A stretch of 64,000 bases of DNA from Burkholderiaceae bacterium (lineage in GTDB: Bacteria > Pseudomonadota > Gammaproteobacteria > Burkholderiales > Burkholderiaceae_E). Each line of letters begins with the position of its first letter. The stretch's first letter is position 1. Location of the stretch: assembly GCA_016710525.1 (NCBI GenBank), contig JADJVQ010000024.1:49052-113051 (forward strand), in the 5' to 3' direction. The translations under genes and the position numbers were made by a program. Under the pieces are notes generated by a model. The model saw only the letters and a program-made list of their open reading frames with translations. It had not been told where the DNA came from and did no database searches. This document shows, piece by piece, positions 53,920 to 61,631 of this stretch.

Positions 53920-54732
53920 TTGAAGATCCGCGTCGGTTTTGAGATGGTGTACCAGTGTCCGCAGCCCACCCCCATGATCCTGACCTTGAATATTCATTAT
54001 TCAAGGGCATCGGATCTCGAGCGGCCCGATCACCTGACGATGACTCCGTCGGTGCCGGTCACCGCCTATCGCGACCTGTTCGGCAACTGGTGCAGCCGCA
54101 TCGTGGCCCCCAAGGGCCGCTTCGTGCTCAGCAACGAAGCCGTGGTCAACGACAGCGGCATCCCGGATGTCGTCGTGCCCTCGGCCGCGCAGATCCCGGT
54201 CGAGTCACTGCCTGAGTCGACCCTCGTTTACCTGCTGGGCAGCCGCTACTGCGAAACCGACCAGCTTTCCGACATCGCCTGGCAGCGGTTTTCTTCGACG
54301 CCGCCCGGCTGGGCGCGCGTGCAGGCCATCTGCGACTTCGTCCACACGCACATCGAGTTCGGTTACCACCATGCGCGGCGCACGCGCACGGCGTTCGAGG
54401 CCTACCACGAGGGTCAGGGCGTGTGCCGCGACTACGCGCATCTGGCGATCGCGCTGTGCCGCTGCATGAACATACCGGCACGCTACTGCACCGGCTATCT
54501 GGGCGACATGGGCACCCTGCCGCCGTACGGCACGATGGATTTCGCCGGCTGGTTCGAGGCCTACCTCGGCGACCGCTGGTACACCTTCGATGCCCGCAAC
54601 AATGTGCCGCGCATCGGCCGGGTGCTGATCGCCCGCGGCCGCGACGCCTGCGACGTGGCGCTGACCAATACGTTCGGGCCCAACACGCTCGAGAAGTTCA
54701 CGGTCTGGACCGACGAGATCGCTTCGGCATGA
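53920..54732 (+). CDS. Transglutaminase-like cysteine protease-fold protein (Anbu-associated)
   Basis: A 270-residue protein of the COG1305 type. The start TTG at 53920, preceded by GAGGAAACAAAG, yields the conserved N-terminus KIRVGFEMVYQCPQPTPMIL; no ATG gives it. The nucleophilic Cys is in GQGVCRDYAHLAIALCRCM and the Asp in WYTFDARNN. At the usual His position the sequence reads DFAGWFEAY, so that residue is replaced, perhaps as in the whole subfamily. The gene overlaps Anbu by ATGA, a linkage known from Anbu operons. Confidence 0.92.
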   Translation: MKIRVGFEMVYQCPQPTPMILTLNIHYSRASDLERPDHLTMTPSVPVTAYRDLFGNWCSRIVAPKGRFVLSNEAVVNDSGIPDVVVPSAAQIPVESLPESTLVYLLGSRYCETDQLSDIAWQRFSSTPPGWARVQAICDFVHTHIEFGYHHARRTRTAFEAYHEGQGVCRDYAHLAIALCRCMNIPARYCTGYLGDMGTLPPYGTMDFAGWFEAYLGDRWYTFDARNNVPRIGRVLIARGRDACDVALTNTFGPNTLEKFTVWTDEIASA

Positions 54733-55451
54733 CCTACTGCGTGGGCGTCAAGCTCGACGAGGGTCTGATCATGGCGAGCGACTCCCGGACACACGCGGGC
54801 GTGGACAACTACGCGACCTTCTGCAAGATGACGGTCTTCGAGCGACCCGGCGACCGCGTGCTGGTCCTGCTCAGTTCCGGAGACCTCGCGGCCACCCAGG
54901 CGGTGATCAACCTGCTGCAAAAGCGTGCCGCCGGCGATCCGCCCCACCTGTGGTCGTGCACGTCGATGGTCGACGTGGCCAACATCGTCGCCGACGCGCT
55001 GCGCGACATCGAGCGGCGCGACGGTCCCTACCTCGAGAGCGGCGGCCTGAAGTTCAATGCGTCGTTCATCCTGGGCGGCCAGATCGCCGGCGAAGACATG
55101 CGCCTGTTCCGGCTGTATGCCGAAGGCAACTTCATCGAAGCGGGCACCGACACGACCTTCCTGCAGACCGGCGAGGCCAAGTACGGCAAGCCGATCCTCG
55201 ACGTGGGCGTGACATCGCAGGCGACCCTCGAGGACGCCACCAAGTGCGTGCTGGTGTCGTTCGATTCGACCATGCTCAGCAATCTCTCGGTGGGCATGCC
55301 GATCGATCTGCTGTGCTACAGCCGCGACAGCTTCAGGGTGACGATGAAGCGACGGTTCACCGCGGGCGATCCCTATTTCGAGACCCTGAAACGGGAATGG
55401 ATCGCCGGCACGCGCAAGGTGTTCCACGAACTGCCGGCGCTGGCCTGGTAG
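54729..55451 (+). CDS. Anbu, proteasome-type protease
   Basis: A 240-residue ancestral beta-subunit-like peptidase. After removal of Met the N-terminal nucleophile is Thr1 (MTYCVGVKLDEG); Asp17 in MASDSRTHAG and Lys32 in FCKMTVF fit the proteasome catalytic set. ILGGQIAGEDMRLFRLYAEG and LSNLSVGMPIDLL are family signatures. Anbu forms large ring or open-helical assemblies; substrates are unknown. Classical Anbu operons also carry an ATP-grasp and an alpha-E protein gene; neither is seen here, only the transglutaminase partner. Confidence 0.95.
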   Translation: MTYCVGVKLDEGLIMASDSRTHAGVDNYATFCKMTVFERPGDRVLVLLSSGDLAATQAVINLLQKRAAGDPPHLWSCTSMVDVANIVADALRDIERRDGPYLESGGLKFNASFILGGQIAGEDMRLFRLYAEGNFIEAGTDTTFLQTGEAKYGKPILDVGVTSQATLEDATKCVLVSFDSTMLSNLSVGMPIDLLCYSRDSFRVTMKRRFTAGDPYFETLKREWIAGTRKVFHELPALAW

Positions 55452-55476
55452 GAGTCGCCCGGGCCGGGGCCGAGAG

Positions 55477-56196
55477 TCACCCGGGCCGGGGCAGACCCAG
55501 GACGGCGGCGAGCGATTCGATCAGCGCGATGCGCAGCCTGCGCCATGGTTCGCCGCCACTGGCCACGAACCGCTGGTTGACCTCCAGTTCGATGCCGACA
55601 TAGTCGGTGTCGCCATGGCGCGTGCGAAGCAGTGCGGTCAGCCCGTCGCCTCGGCCCTCATAGGGGTAGTTGCGACGCAGCGCCAGGCCGGGCGCGCGGC
55701 CCGCGAAGGCCTTGAGCCACTGTTCGGCCCATCGCACCTCGGCCGGACGGCGCGGGTCGTACAGCCAGGCCACGTCGGCGCGTCGCACCACGCCGTTCAG
55801 GCACGGCGTGAAGCTGTGCGAGGCGACGTGAATCACCTGACAGCCAGATGTGATCAGCTGGCCGATCCGCGCTTCGACAGCCTCGCGGTGCGGCCGATAG
55901 TGATCGCGCAGGATCGCCTCGCGCCGGGTGCGATCCTGCCCGCGGGTGAACTCCGAATAGAGCTGGCGGTGGCCGACCGACCGGTTCAGGTCGACCAGCA
56001 GGCGTGTGGTGGTGGACGCGTGCAGCGGCGCGGCGAACGCGTCGGCCATCTGCCGCGCCAGTTCGAGCGCCCCGGGATCCCAGCCGCGGTGGGTGTCGAG
56101 CAGCGCCTCGTGGCCCTGAAACAGCGCGGCATAGGCAGGCGGGACTTCACGTCCGCCGTGCTCGCAGCTGATGACCAGGCACTGCGGCACCGTCAT
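55477..56196 (-). CDS. N-formylglutamate amidohydrolase-like protein
   Basis: A 239-residue zinc hydrolase of the FGase family. Signatures are VISCEHGGREVPPAY with His in the metal site, DTHRGWDPGALELARQMA, LVDLNRSVGHRQLYSEF and IHVASHSFTPCL. It would remove formyl or acyl groups from glutamate-like substrates. It converges on Anbu, 25 bp away; FGase-like genes are found near Anbu genes elsewhere, but a shared function is not shown by the sequence. Confidence 0.88.
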   Translation of the reverse strand: MTVPQCLVISCEHGGREVPPAYAALFQGHEALLDTHRGWDPGALELARQMADAFAAPLHASTTTRLLVDLNRSVGHRQLYSEFTRGQDRTRREAILRDHYRPHREAVEARIGQLITSGCQVIHVASHSFTPCLNGVVRRADVAWLYDPRRPAEVRWAEQWLKAFAGRAPGLALRRNYPYEGRGDGLTALLRTRHGDTDYVGIELEVNQRFVASGGEPWRRLRIALIESLAAVLGLPRPG

Positions 56197-56351
56197 ACCG
56201 CGGCCTGCGCTGCGGGCCGCGACGCCAGCCGACCACCGCGCGGCGGTTGCGGTAACCTCGGAGCCCGCCCGGCACGGGGGCAGGACCCGCGCGCACCGTT
56301 CGATCCCGGTGAGTGCCGCAGGCGGAAGGATTCAAGAAAGGTCATGGCCGG

Positions 56352-57715
56352 ATGAAGAGCGCTCTTTTCGTGGACTTCGACAACGTGTACTCGCAATTGC
56401 GCCAGTTGCAGCCCGAGGCTGCCGAGCGCTTTGCCCGGCATCCGACCGAGTGGATCGGCTGGCTGACCGACGCGCTGGCGCTGCCCGACCCTCACATGGC
56501 GGGACAGCGCCGACGCCTGCTGGTGCGTCGCTGCTATCTGAACCCCAACTGGTACCAGACCTACCGGCATGCGTTCCTGCGCGCCGGCTTCGAGATCGTC
56601 GATTGCCCGCCCGTGACCAGCCAGGGCAAGACCAGCACCGACATGCACATGGTGCTCGATATCGTGGACCTGCTGCAGCACGAAACACGGTACGACGAAT
56701 TCATCGTCTTCTCGGCCGACGCCGACTTCACGCCGGTGCTGCGCCGGCTTCGGCGCTACGACCGCCGGACCACGGTGCTGGCGATCGGGTTCCCGTCGGC
56801 CGCCTACCAGGCATCGGCGGACCTGCTGATCGATGAGCGCCGGTTTCTCCAGGACGCGCTGGGCCTGCGACGCGACTCCGCCGACCCGCCACCGCCCGGC
56901 GTCCCGGACTCCGACGAGGACTCTCCCGCACCCGGCCGCGCGCGGCCAACGGCGGGCCGGACAGCGGACCGGATCCGGTGTCGAGCGCGCCCCCGGCTGC
57001 GTCGCGGCCGGAAGCGCCGGCTCGCAGCTCCAGCCGCCCGGACCCGTCCGACGATCCGCTGTCGGTCATCGCCAACCGCATCCGCGTCGTCGTGGACCAG
57101 TCGCCGGTACCGGTCAGCGCCGGGCACCTCGCCGCGAAGCTCAAGCAGGATTATCCCGAGGCCCTCGAGAACTGGAACGGGTGCGGTACGTTCAGGGCGT
57201 TTTTCCGTTCGCTCAAATTGTCGCGGCTGGAGTGGCTTTCGGGCTCCGGCGGACGCATCCTGGACCCGGTTCGCCACGAGGTGCCCGACAGTTCGCCCAC
57301 CGACGAGCCGGATTCGCCCTGGGCCGGAGCCAGCGCGATGTTCTCGGTGGTTCGCGACGTCTGCATGCTGACCGCGGCGCCGCTGCTCGCGCCGCATGAA
57401 ATGCAGCTGGTGCTGACCCTGCTGGCCGACGATCTCCAGAAGCACAGCTTCGAGCTCAGCGCCTCCACCGCGCGCGTGTGCAACCGGTGCCTCGCCCGGG
57501 AGGGGCTTCGGATGCGGCTGCGTGACGTCGCCTTCCTGCTGCGCGGCATGCAGCTCAACGGCCATGTCTTCGGCCAGGGCCACGACGACTTCGCCACGCT
57601 GGCCTCGCGCCTGGTGAACCAGGTGCTGTTCCTGTGCGAACGCGAACAGCGGGTGCTCGACGAGGCCGGTGTCGCGCTCATCAGGCGGTGGATCGGTGGC
57701 GATGCCGCCGGCTGA
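56352..57715 (+). CDS. NYN-domain ribonuclease-like protein with OST-HTH/LOTUS-type C-terminus, frameshifted
   Basis: About 454 residues after repair of one frameshift. The N-terminal NYN/LabA-like PIN domain has ALFVDFDNVYSQLRQL, DMHMVLDIVDLL and FIVFSADADFTPVLRRL (acidic catalytic residues). A Pro-rich linker follows and then, in another frame, DDPLSVIANRIRVVVDQSPV with HLAAKLKQDYPEALENWNG, an OST-HTH/LOTUS-like winged helix. A second helical domain ends the protein. One base is missing near 56930-56945 in a GCGCGCG stretch. NYN-LOTUS proteins act on RNA; the substrate is unknown. Confidence 0.8.
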
Positions 57716-57783
57716 GGTCCAGACAGGAAGGCTGGCGCCGGGATCGTTGCCGGGATGCGCTGGCGGCGCACCCGGCGTCGAAT

Positions 57784-58308
57784 TCACGAGGCGACTCGTC
57801 GCGCGCGCGCGGCGGCGCGCACGGGTGCAGGCGTGCCGGCCGGCAGACGGGCAGGTTCGGCGGCGCCCGGCCCGGGACGGACCCGCACCTGGCGGGCCAG
57901 CACAGGCTCGGCGCAGTGCGAACACACCATCACCGGATCGAAGTCCTTGCCGCACAGGTCATGGGTATGGATCAGCGGGCGCCCCTTGCGCCCAGCCAGG
58001 TGCGCATCGCCCCAGTGCACGATCGCCATCACCACCGGGTAGAGATCGAGTCCTTTTGGCGTGAGCCGGTACTCGTGGCGCAGCGGGCGCTCCTGATAGG
58101 GAACCTTGGCGAGCACTGCCGCATCGACCAGCTTCTTCAGCCGGCTCGCCAGCAGCGGCCGCGTGATGCCCAGCCGCGCCTGGAAGTCTTCGAAGCGGCG
58201 CACACGCAGGAAACAGTCGCGAAGGATCATCAGCGTCCACCGATCGCCGATCACCGCCACCGTACGGGCCATCGAACAGGTCTGCTGATCGAGCTCGCTC
58301 CACCGCAT
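57784..58308 (-). CDS. HxlR-family transcriptional regulator
   Basis: A 174-residue regulator. The HxlR winged helix fills residues ~5-105 (CSMARTVAVIGDRWTLMILR, FQARLGITRPLLASRLKKLV, YRLTPKGLDLYPVVMAIVHWGD). A zinc-ribbon-like extension with CGKDFDPVMVCSHC follows, then a basic Ala/Arg-rich tail. The start at 58308 follows GGAGATCTG. HxlR proteins sense electrophiles or aromatics; here it is upstream of an isomerase and an SDR that could be its targets, although it is transcribed in the same direction as they are and not divergent. Confidence 0.92.
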   Translation of the reverse strand: MRWSELDQQTCSMARTVAVIGDRWTLMILRDCFLRVRRFEDFQARLGITRPLLASRLKKLVDAAVLAKVPYQERPLRHEYRLTPKGLDLYPVVMAIVHWGDAHLAGRKGRPLIHTHDLCGKDFDPVMVCSHCAEPVLARQVRVRPGPGAAEPARLPAGTPAPVRAAARARRVAS

Positions 58309-58389
58309 CACAGATCTCCAGGCGCACCGGGCCCGCATCGCAGTCGATGATACCCCGGCGCCTCGCGGTCGCGCGCCGCGCCGCCCGGT

Positions 58390-58995
58390 TCAGCGGCGGG
58401 CGAGGAACGCCTCTTCGACATCACGCAGCCGGTCCTTGCCGAAGTAGATGTCGTCGTCGACGAAGAAGGTCGGCGATCCGAAAGTGCCGCGCTCGACCGA
58501 GCGTTCGGTGTTGGCGATCAGCTCGGCCTTGACCGGCGCGCTGACGGCGGCTTCCATGATGGCCTTGGCCGGCAGGCCGGACTCTTCGAGCGAGGCCGCG
58601 ATCACCTCGGGATCGCCCATGTTGCGGCCCTCGCTCCACATGTAGCGGTAGACCTCGTCGACGTACTTCTCGAACACGCCCAGGCCGCGCGCGGCGACTG
58701 CGCCGCGCATGATGGCCAGCGTATTGACCGGGAAGAACGGATTGCGCTTGTACTGGGTGATGCCGTGACGAACCAGGAAACGATTCATCTCGAGGCGTTC
58801 GTAATCGGGCTTGTTCCGGATACCCGCCATGCTCTCCATCGGCGAACGGTTGCTGGTTGCCCGGAACACCCCGCCCAGCAGGACCGGCACATAGTCGAAG
58901 CGGGCCCCGATACGCGCCTCGATGGCGGGTATCACCAGGTGGCTGAGGTACGCATTGGGGCTGCCGAAATCGAAGTGGAATTCCAGTCGGGTCAT
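58390..58995 (-). CDS. DsbA-fold 2-hydroxychromene-2-carboxylate isomerase-like protein
   Basis: A 201-residue glutathione-dependent isomerase of the HCCA (NahD) type. The N-terminus LEFHFDFGSPNAYLSHL has Ser in place of the redox Cys, as in HCCA isomerases. NPFFPVNTLAIMRGAVAA and GTFGSPTFFVDDDIYFGKDR (cis-Pro loop) are diagnostic. Members act in aromatic breakdown or as GST-kappa-like enzymes. The start at 58995 lies 5 bp after the SDR stop and follows AAAGGTGG, so the two are co-transcribed. Confidence 0.92.
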   Translation of the reverse strand: MTRLEFHFDFGSPNAYLSHLVIPAIEARIGARFDYVPVLLGGVFRATSNRSPMESMAGIRNKPDYERLEMNRFLVRHGITQYKRNPFFPVNTLAIMRGAVAARGLGVFEKYVDEVYRYMWSEGRNMGDPEVIAASLEESGLPAKAIMEAAVSAPVKAELIANTERSVERGTFGSPTFFVDDDIYFGKDRLRDVEEAFLARR

Positions 58996-58999
58996 CGTG

Positions 59000-59749
59000 T
59001 CACCACCTTTCGCCAAATGGGCGGATTTCAAGTTCGAAGGTCCACGCGTCGCGTGGCTGCTGGTACAACTGCCAATAGGCATTGGCCACCGACTCGGGGC
59101 TCATCAGCCGGCCGGGGTCGAGGTTCTCGAGGGCCGCATCGCCCTCGCGCGCCCGGATTCGATCGCGCACGAAGGCGGTATCGACTCCGGCATCGATGAT
59201 CAGGTGCGCGACGTGGATGTTCTTCGGTCCAAGTTCGCGGGCCGCGCTCTGCGCCAGGGCACGCAGGCCGAACTTCGCGCTGGCAAAAGCCGCGTAGCCG
59301 ACACCACCCCGCAGGCCGGCCGTGGCACCCGTGAAAAAGAGTTTGCCCTGCCCGCGGGCCAGCATCAGCTTGGCCGCCTCGCGGCCGGTCAGGAAGCCGC
59401 CGTAGCAGGCCATCTCCCAGACCTTGCGGAACACGCGCTCGGTGGTTTCGGTGAACGGGAAGTTGACGTTGGCGCCGATGTTGAAGATGCAGACCTCCAG
59501 CGGCGCATGGGCGTCGGCCTCGGCCAGGAACGCGGTGATGTCCGCCTCGTTGCGGGCGTCCAGGGTGCGCCCGTGCGCGCGTCCGCCCTCGGCTTCGATG
59601 GCTTGCACCAGCGGCGCGAGCTTTTCGCCATTGCGCCGGCCCGCGAAAACGGTGAAGCCCTCACTGGCGAACTTCCTGGCGATTGCCGAGCCGATGAAAT
59701 CGCCTGCCCCCACGACAGCGACCGTTGCATTGCGATGGATCACGTGCAT
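59000..59749 (-). CDS. SDR-family oxidoreductase lacking the catalytic Tyr
   Basis: A 249-residue short-chain dehydrogenase. The cofactor loop is AVVGAGDFIGSAIARKFASE with FAGRRNGEK (Arg pair favouring NADP), then FNIGANVNFPF and FFTGATAGLRGGVGYAAFASAKFGL. Where classical members have YxxxK, this one has F-ASA-K; a Tyr occurs three residues earlier. I believe this variant is shared by a subgroup, so altered chemistry rather than loss is possible. It is the first gene of the operon with the HCCA-like isomerase. A palindrome lies 68 bp upstream. Confidence 0.9.
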   Translation of the reverse strand: MHVIHRNATVAVVGAGDFIGSAIARKFASEGFTVFAGRRNGEKLAPLVQAIEAEGGRAHGRTLDARNEADITAFLAEADAHAPLEVCIFNIGANVNFPFTETTERVFRKVWEMACYGGFLTGREAAKLMLARGQGKLFFTGATAGLRGGVGYAAFASAKFGLRALAQSAARELGPKNIHVAHLIIDAGVDTAFVRDRIRAREGDAALENLDPGRLMSPESVANAYWQLYQQPRDAWTFELEIRPFGERW

Positions 59750-59816
59750 GCCTCCTTCAGTGGTTCTGCCTTGTGCGGCGCCCGCCGGGAAGCGGTCGCC
59801 TTGCCGCGAATTGTAA

Positions 59817-59829
59817 GTGTTTAAAACAC
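59817..59829. promoter_or_regulatory. 13-bp palindrome, likely TetR-type operator
   Basis: GTGTTTAAAACAC has perfect 6-bp arms around one base and stands out as AT-rich. It lies 68 bp upstream of the SDR start and 24 bp upstream of the tetR-like start, the expected place for a shared operator. Confidence 0.6.
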
Positions 59830-59852
59830 ACTCACTTCAGTCATTTGTCGCT

Positions 59853-59885
59853 ATGGCTCGACCGAAGACCATAGAAAACAATTGA
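59853..59885 (+). pseudogene. N-terminal remnant of a TetR-family regulator gene
   Basis: ATG at 59853 opens MARPKTIENN followed by TGA. MARPKT(I/V) is a very frequent opening of TetR-family repressors, and the position (divergent from an SDR gene, just after a palindrome) is where such a repressor gene is expected. No TetR helix-turn-helix or ligand domain follows in any frame before the LuxR gene. I infer that the body of the gene was deleted. A short leader peptide is an alternative. Confidence 0.45.
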
Positions 59886-59902
59886 AACAACTCGATCCGC
59901 CA

Positions 59903-59922
59903 ACGGCCCGAGCGCCGTTTTT
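59903..59922 (+). terminator. Short hairpin with T-run
   Basis: ACGGC (59903-59907) pairs with GCCGT (59914-59918) around a six-base loop and is followed by TTTTT (59918-59922). The stem is only five pairs but GC-rich; it would end rightward transcription just after the tetR-like remnant. Confidence 0.45.
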
Positions 59923-60095
59923 CCCTCTGACGCAAGCCCGCGCGCGGGCGGTTGGCGGTCGCGGGCACGGGGGCCAAAAAGAGCCGTCTCTTTTAGAGCA
60001 TGTCGCGCCACATAGGGCTTGCCTACGATCCGCCCCATGCGGTCTGCGCCCCGACGGGCACGCCGGACTGCCGTGACGACGAAAGGGAAAAGCCG

Positions 60096-60467
60096 ATGAA
60101 CGCCTTCACCGACAGCGCGAGCACCCACCCCGCCGCGATGGGCGACCCCTATGCCGCGCTGTATATCCACCTGAACCAGACAGTGCAGCAGCTGGTCAGC
60201 GACGCCCTGGCCCGCGCCCGACACACCCCCGCTGCCATGCCCGCTGCGACCTCGCCGGCCATCGTGCCGTCCGCCGCGCGCGCCCCGCTGAGCGAACGCG
60301 AGTGCGACGTGCTGCGGCTGATCGCGGCGGGCCACAGCAACAAGATGATCGCGCGGGCGCTGGGCGTCAGCCCCCACACGGTCAAGCGCCACGTCGCCAA
60401 CATCCTGGACAAGCTCGGCGCCCGCTCACGCAGCCAGGCGGCGGCCTGGCTGCTGACGCAGCAGTAG
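60096..60467 (+). CDS. Small LuxR-type helix-turn-helix protein
   Basis: A 123-residue protein. The last ~60 residues are a LuxR/GerE DNA-binding domain (LSERECDVLRLIAAGHSNKM, IARALGVSPHTVKRHVANIL). The first ~60 residues are too short for a receiver or autoinducer domain and look helical and disordered. AAAGGGAAAAG precedes the ATG at 60096. It lies 14 bp upstream of a methyltransferase gene and is probably co-transcribed with it, so it may control that gene or an associated product. Confidence 0.9.
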   Translation: MNAFTDSASTHPAAMGDPYAALYIHLNQTVQQLVSDALARARHTPAAMPAATSPAIVPSAARAPLSERECDVLRLIAAGHSNKMIARALGVSPHTVKRHVANILDKLGARSRSQAAAWLLTQQ

Positions 60468-60481
60468 GCGGCGCGACCGCC

Positions 60482-61468
60482 ATGCGCCCGCTCCTGCCCG
60501 AGCGGATCGTGGCGGCCGGCCACGCGATCTGGGCGGCCGGCGCGCTGCTGTCGGCGCTCGAGCTCGGCGTGTTCACCGAACTGGGCAAGGGGCCGCGCAC
60601 GCGGCTGCAACTGCAGCGCGGCCTTGGCCTGGCACCGGCCAGCGCGGCGGATTTCCTGGACGCGCTGGTCGGTCTGGGCTGGCTCGACCGGGAAGGCGAC
60701 GAGGACGATGCGGTCTACCTGAATACCCGCGAGTCCGGCCATTTCCTGGACCGGCGCGAGTCCCACTACCTCGGCGACCTGCTGCAGGCGGGGCACGAGT
60801 CGCTGCGCACCCATTCGGTCGCGCTCACCGCGATGCTGCGCGGCCGGGCCGCCGGAGCCGCCCAGCCGGACGTCCCGGATCGCCGGGCGCTGCGCGAGCA
60901 CCTGGCGCGCCTGCATGGCGACGCGCTGGCCGCGGCCTTCGACTTCAGCCCCTGCACGCACCTGCTCGACGTCCAGGGCGCAGCCGGCCGGATGGCCTGC
61001 GCCATCGCGCTGGCCAATCCCCACCTGCACGGCACGACGATGGAACGCCTCGAACAGGTCGCGCGCGCCCGGGAGCACATCGAGCGCTGCGCACTGGGCG
61101 CACGTGTCGCGGTGGCGACGCGGCCCGGCGCTCCCCGGTCGTTTGCACCCGTGCCCGCCGCCGACGTGATCGTCGCCAGCCTCGTCTTGCGCGCCGATGC
61201 GATGGCGTGGCTGCCGGAGCTGCTGCGCCAGGCGCGGGCCGCGCTGACCGCCGGCGGCTGCCTGCTGGTGATCGACCATCTGGCCGATGATGCACGCCGC
61301 GCAAGCGCACCCGCGATGCTGCTGTCCTTGTCGCGGCGAATGGCCGGGGAGACCCATGTGCCCGCGACGCGGGGCGACGTGCGGGCGGCCTGCCTGGGCG
61401 CGGGATTCTCGCGCACCGACTGCCTGGACCTGGTGGACGGCGCCAGCGCGGTGATCGCGCGGCCGTAG
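60482..61468 (+). CDS. SAM-dependent O-methyltransferase-like protein
   Basis: A 328-residue protein with the layout of O-methyltransferases of the CrtF/polyketide type. A helical dimerisation domain (IWAAGALLSALELGVFTEL, DFLDALVGLGWLDR) is followed by a Rossmann domain. SAM motif I, usually D-x-G-G-G-x-G, is degenerate (LLDVQGAAGRMACAIAL), and the acidic strand-end residues are weak. It may bind a SAM variant or have lost activity. GVIAR-like ends are present. It follows the LuxR gene closely. Substrate unknown. Confidence 0.8.
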   Translation: MRPLLPERIVAAGHAIWAAGALLSALELGVFTELGKGPRTRLQLQRGLGLAPASAADFLDALVGLGWLDREGDEDDAVYLNTRESGHFLDRRESHYLGDLLQAGHESLRTHSVALTAMLRGRAAGAAQPDVPDRRALREHLARLHGDALAAAFDFSPCTHLLDVQGAAGRMACAIALANPHLHGTTMERLEQVARAREHIERCALGARVAVATRPGAPRSFAPVPAADVIVASLVLRADAMAWLPELLRQARAALTAGGCLLVIDHLADDARRASAPAMLLSLSRRMAGETHVPATRGDVRAACLGAGFSRTDCLDLVDGASAVIARP

Positions 61469-61493
61469 CGCGGCCGCACTCCGCGGCCCTCGA

Positions 61494-61543
61494 CCGTTGC
61501 GGGCCCCACGCCCGCGAACCGTTGCGAGCCCCACGCCCGCGAA
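61494..61543. repeat. 25-bp tandem duplication
   Basis: Two 25-bp copies (61494-61518 and 61519-61543), starting CCGTTGCGGGCCCCACG and differing at one base, lie directly after the methyltransferase gene and before the 334-residue unknown gene. The unit contains GCGGGCCCCACGCCCGC, which can fold on itself. Confidence 0.8.
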
Positions 61544-61631
61544 TTAAGATTGGCGCGCCCGCCGGCCAGGCGCCCCTTCGGGGCGCCGATCGTACGCCCG
61601 GCACAGACTGAGCACCGTCCGTGCGCCTACC

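Larger units (their letters stand above)
59750..60095. other. Intergenic region with operator, tetR remnant and terminator
   Basis: This 346-bp stretch separates the leftward SDR gene from the rightward LuxR gene. It contains a 13-bp inverted repeat (59817-59829), a 10-codon reading frame that looks like the start of a TetR gene (59853-59885) and a small hairpin with T-run (59903-59922). The remaining ~170 bp before the LuxR gene are featureless to me. Confidence 0.6.

Noticed and set aside
55458..55492. 13-bp direct repeat CCCGGGCCGGGGC between Anbu and the FGase-like gene
   Set aside because: Only two copies in GC-rich sequence, with one copy inside the FGase coding end. Chance is sufficient.
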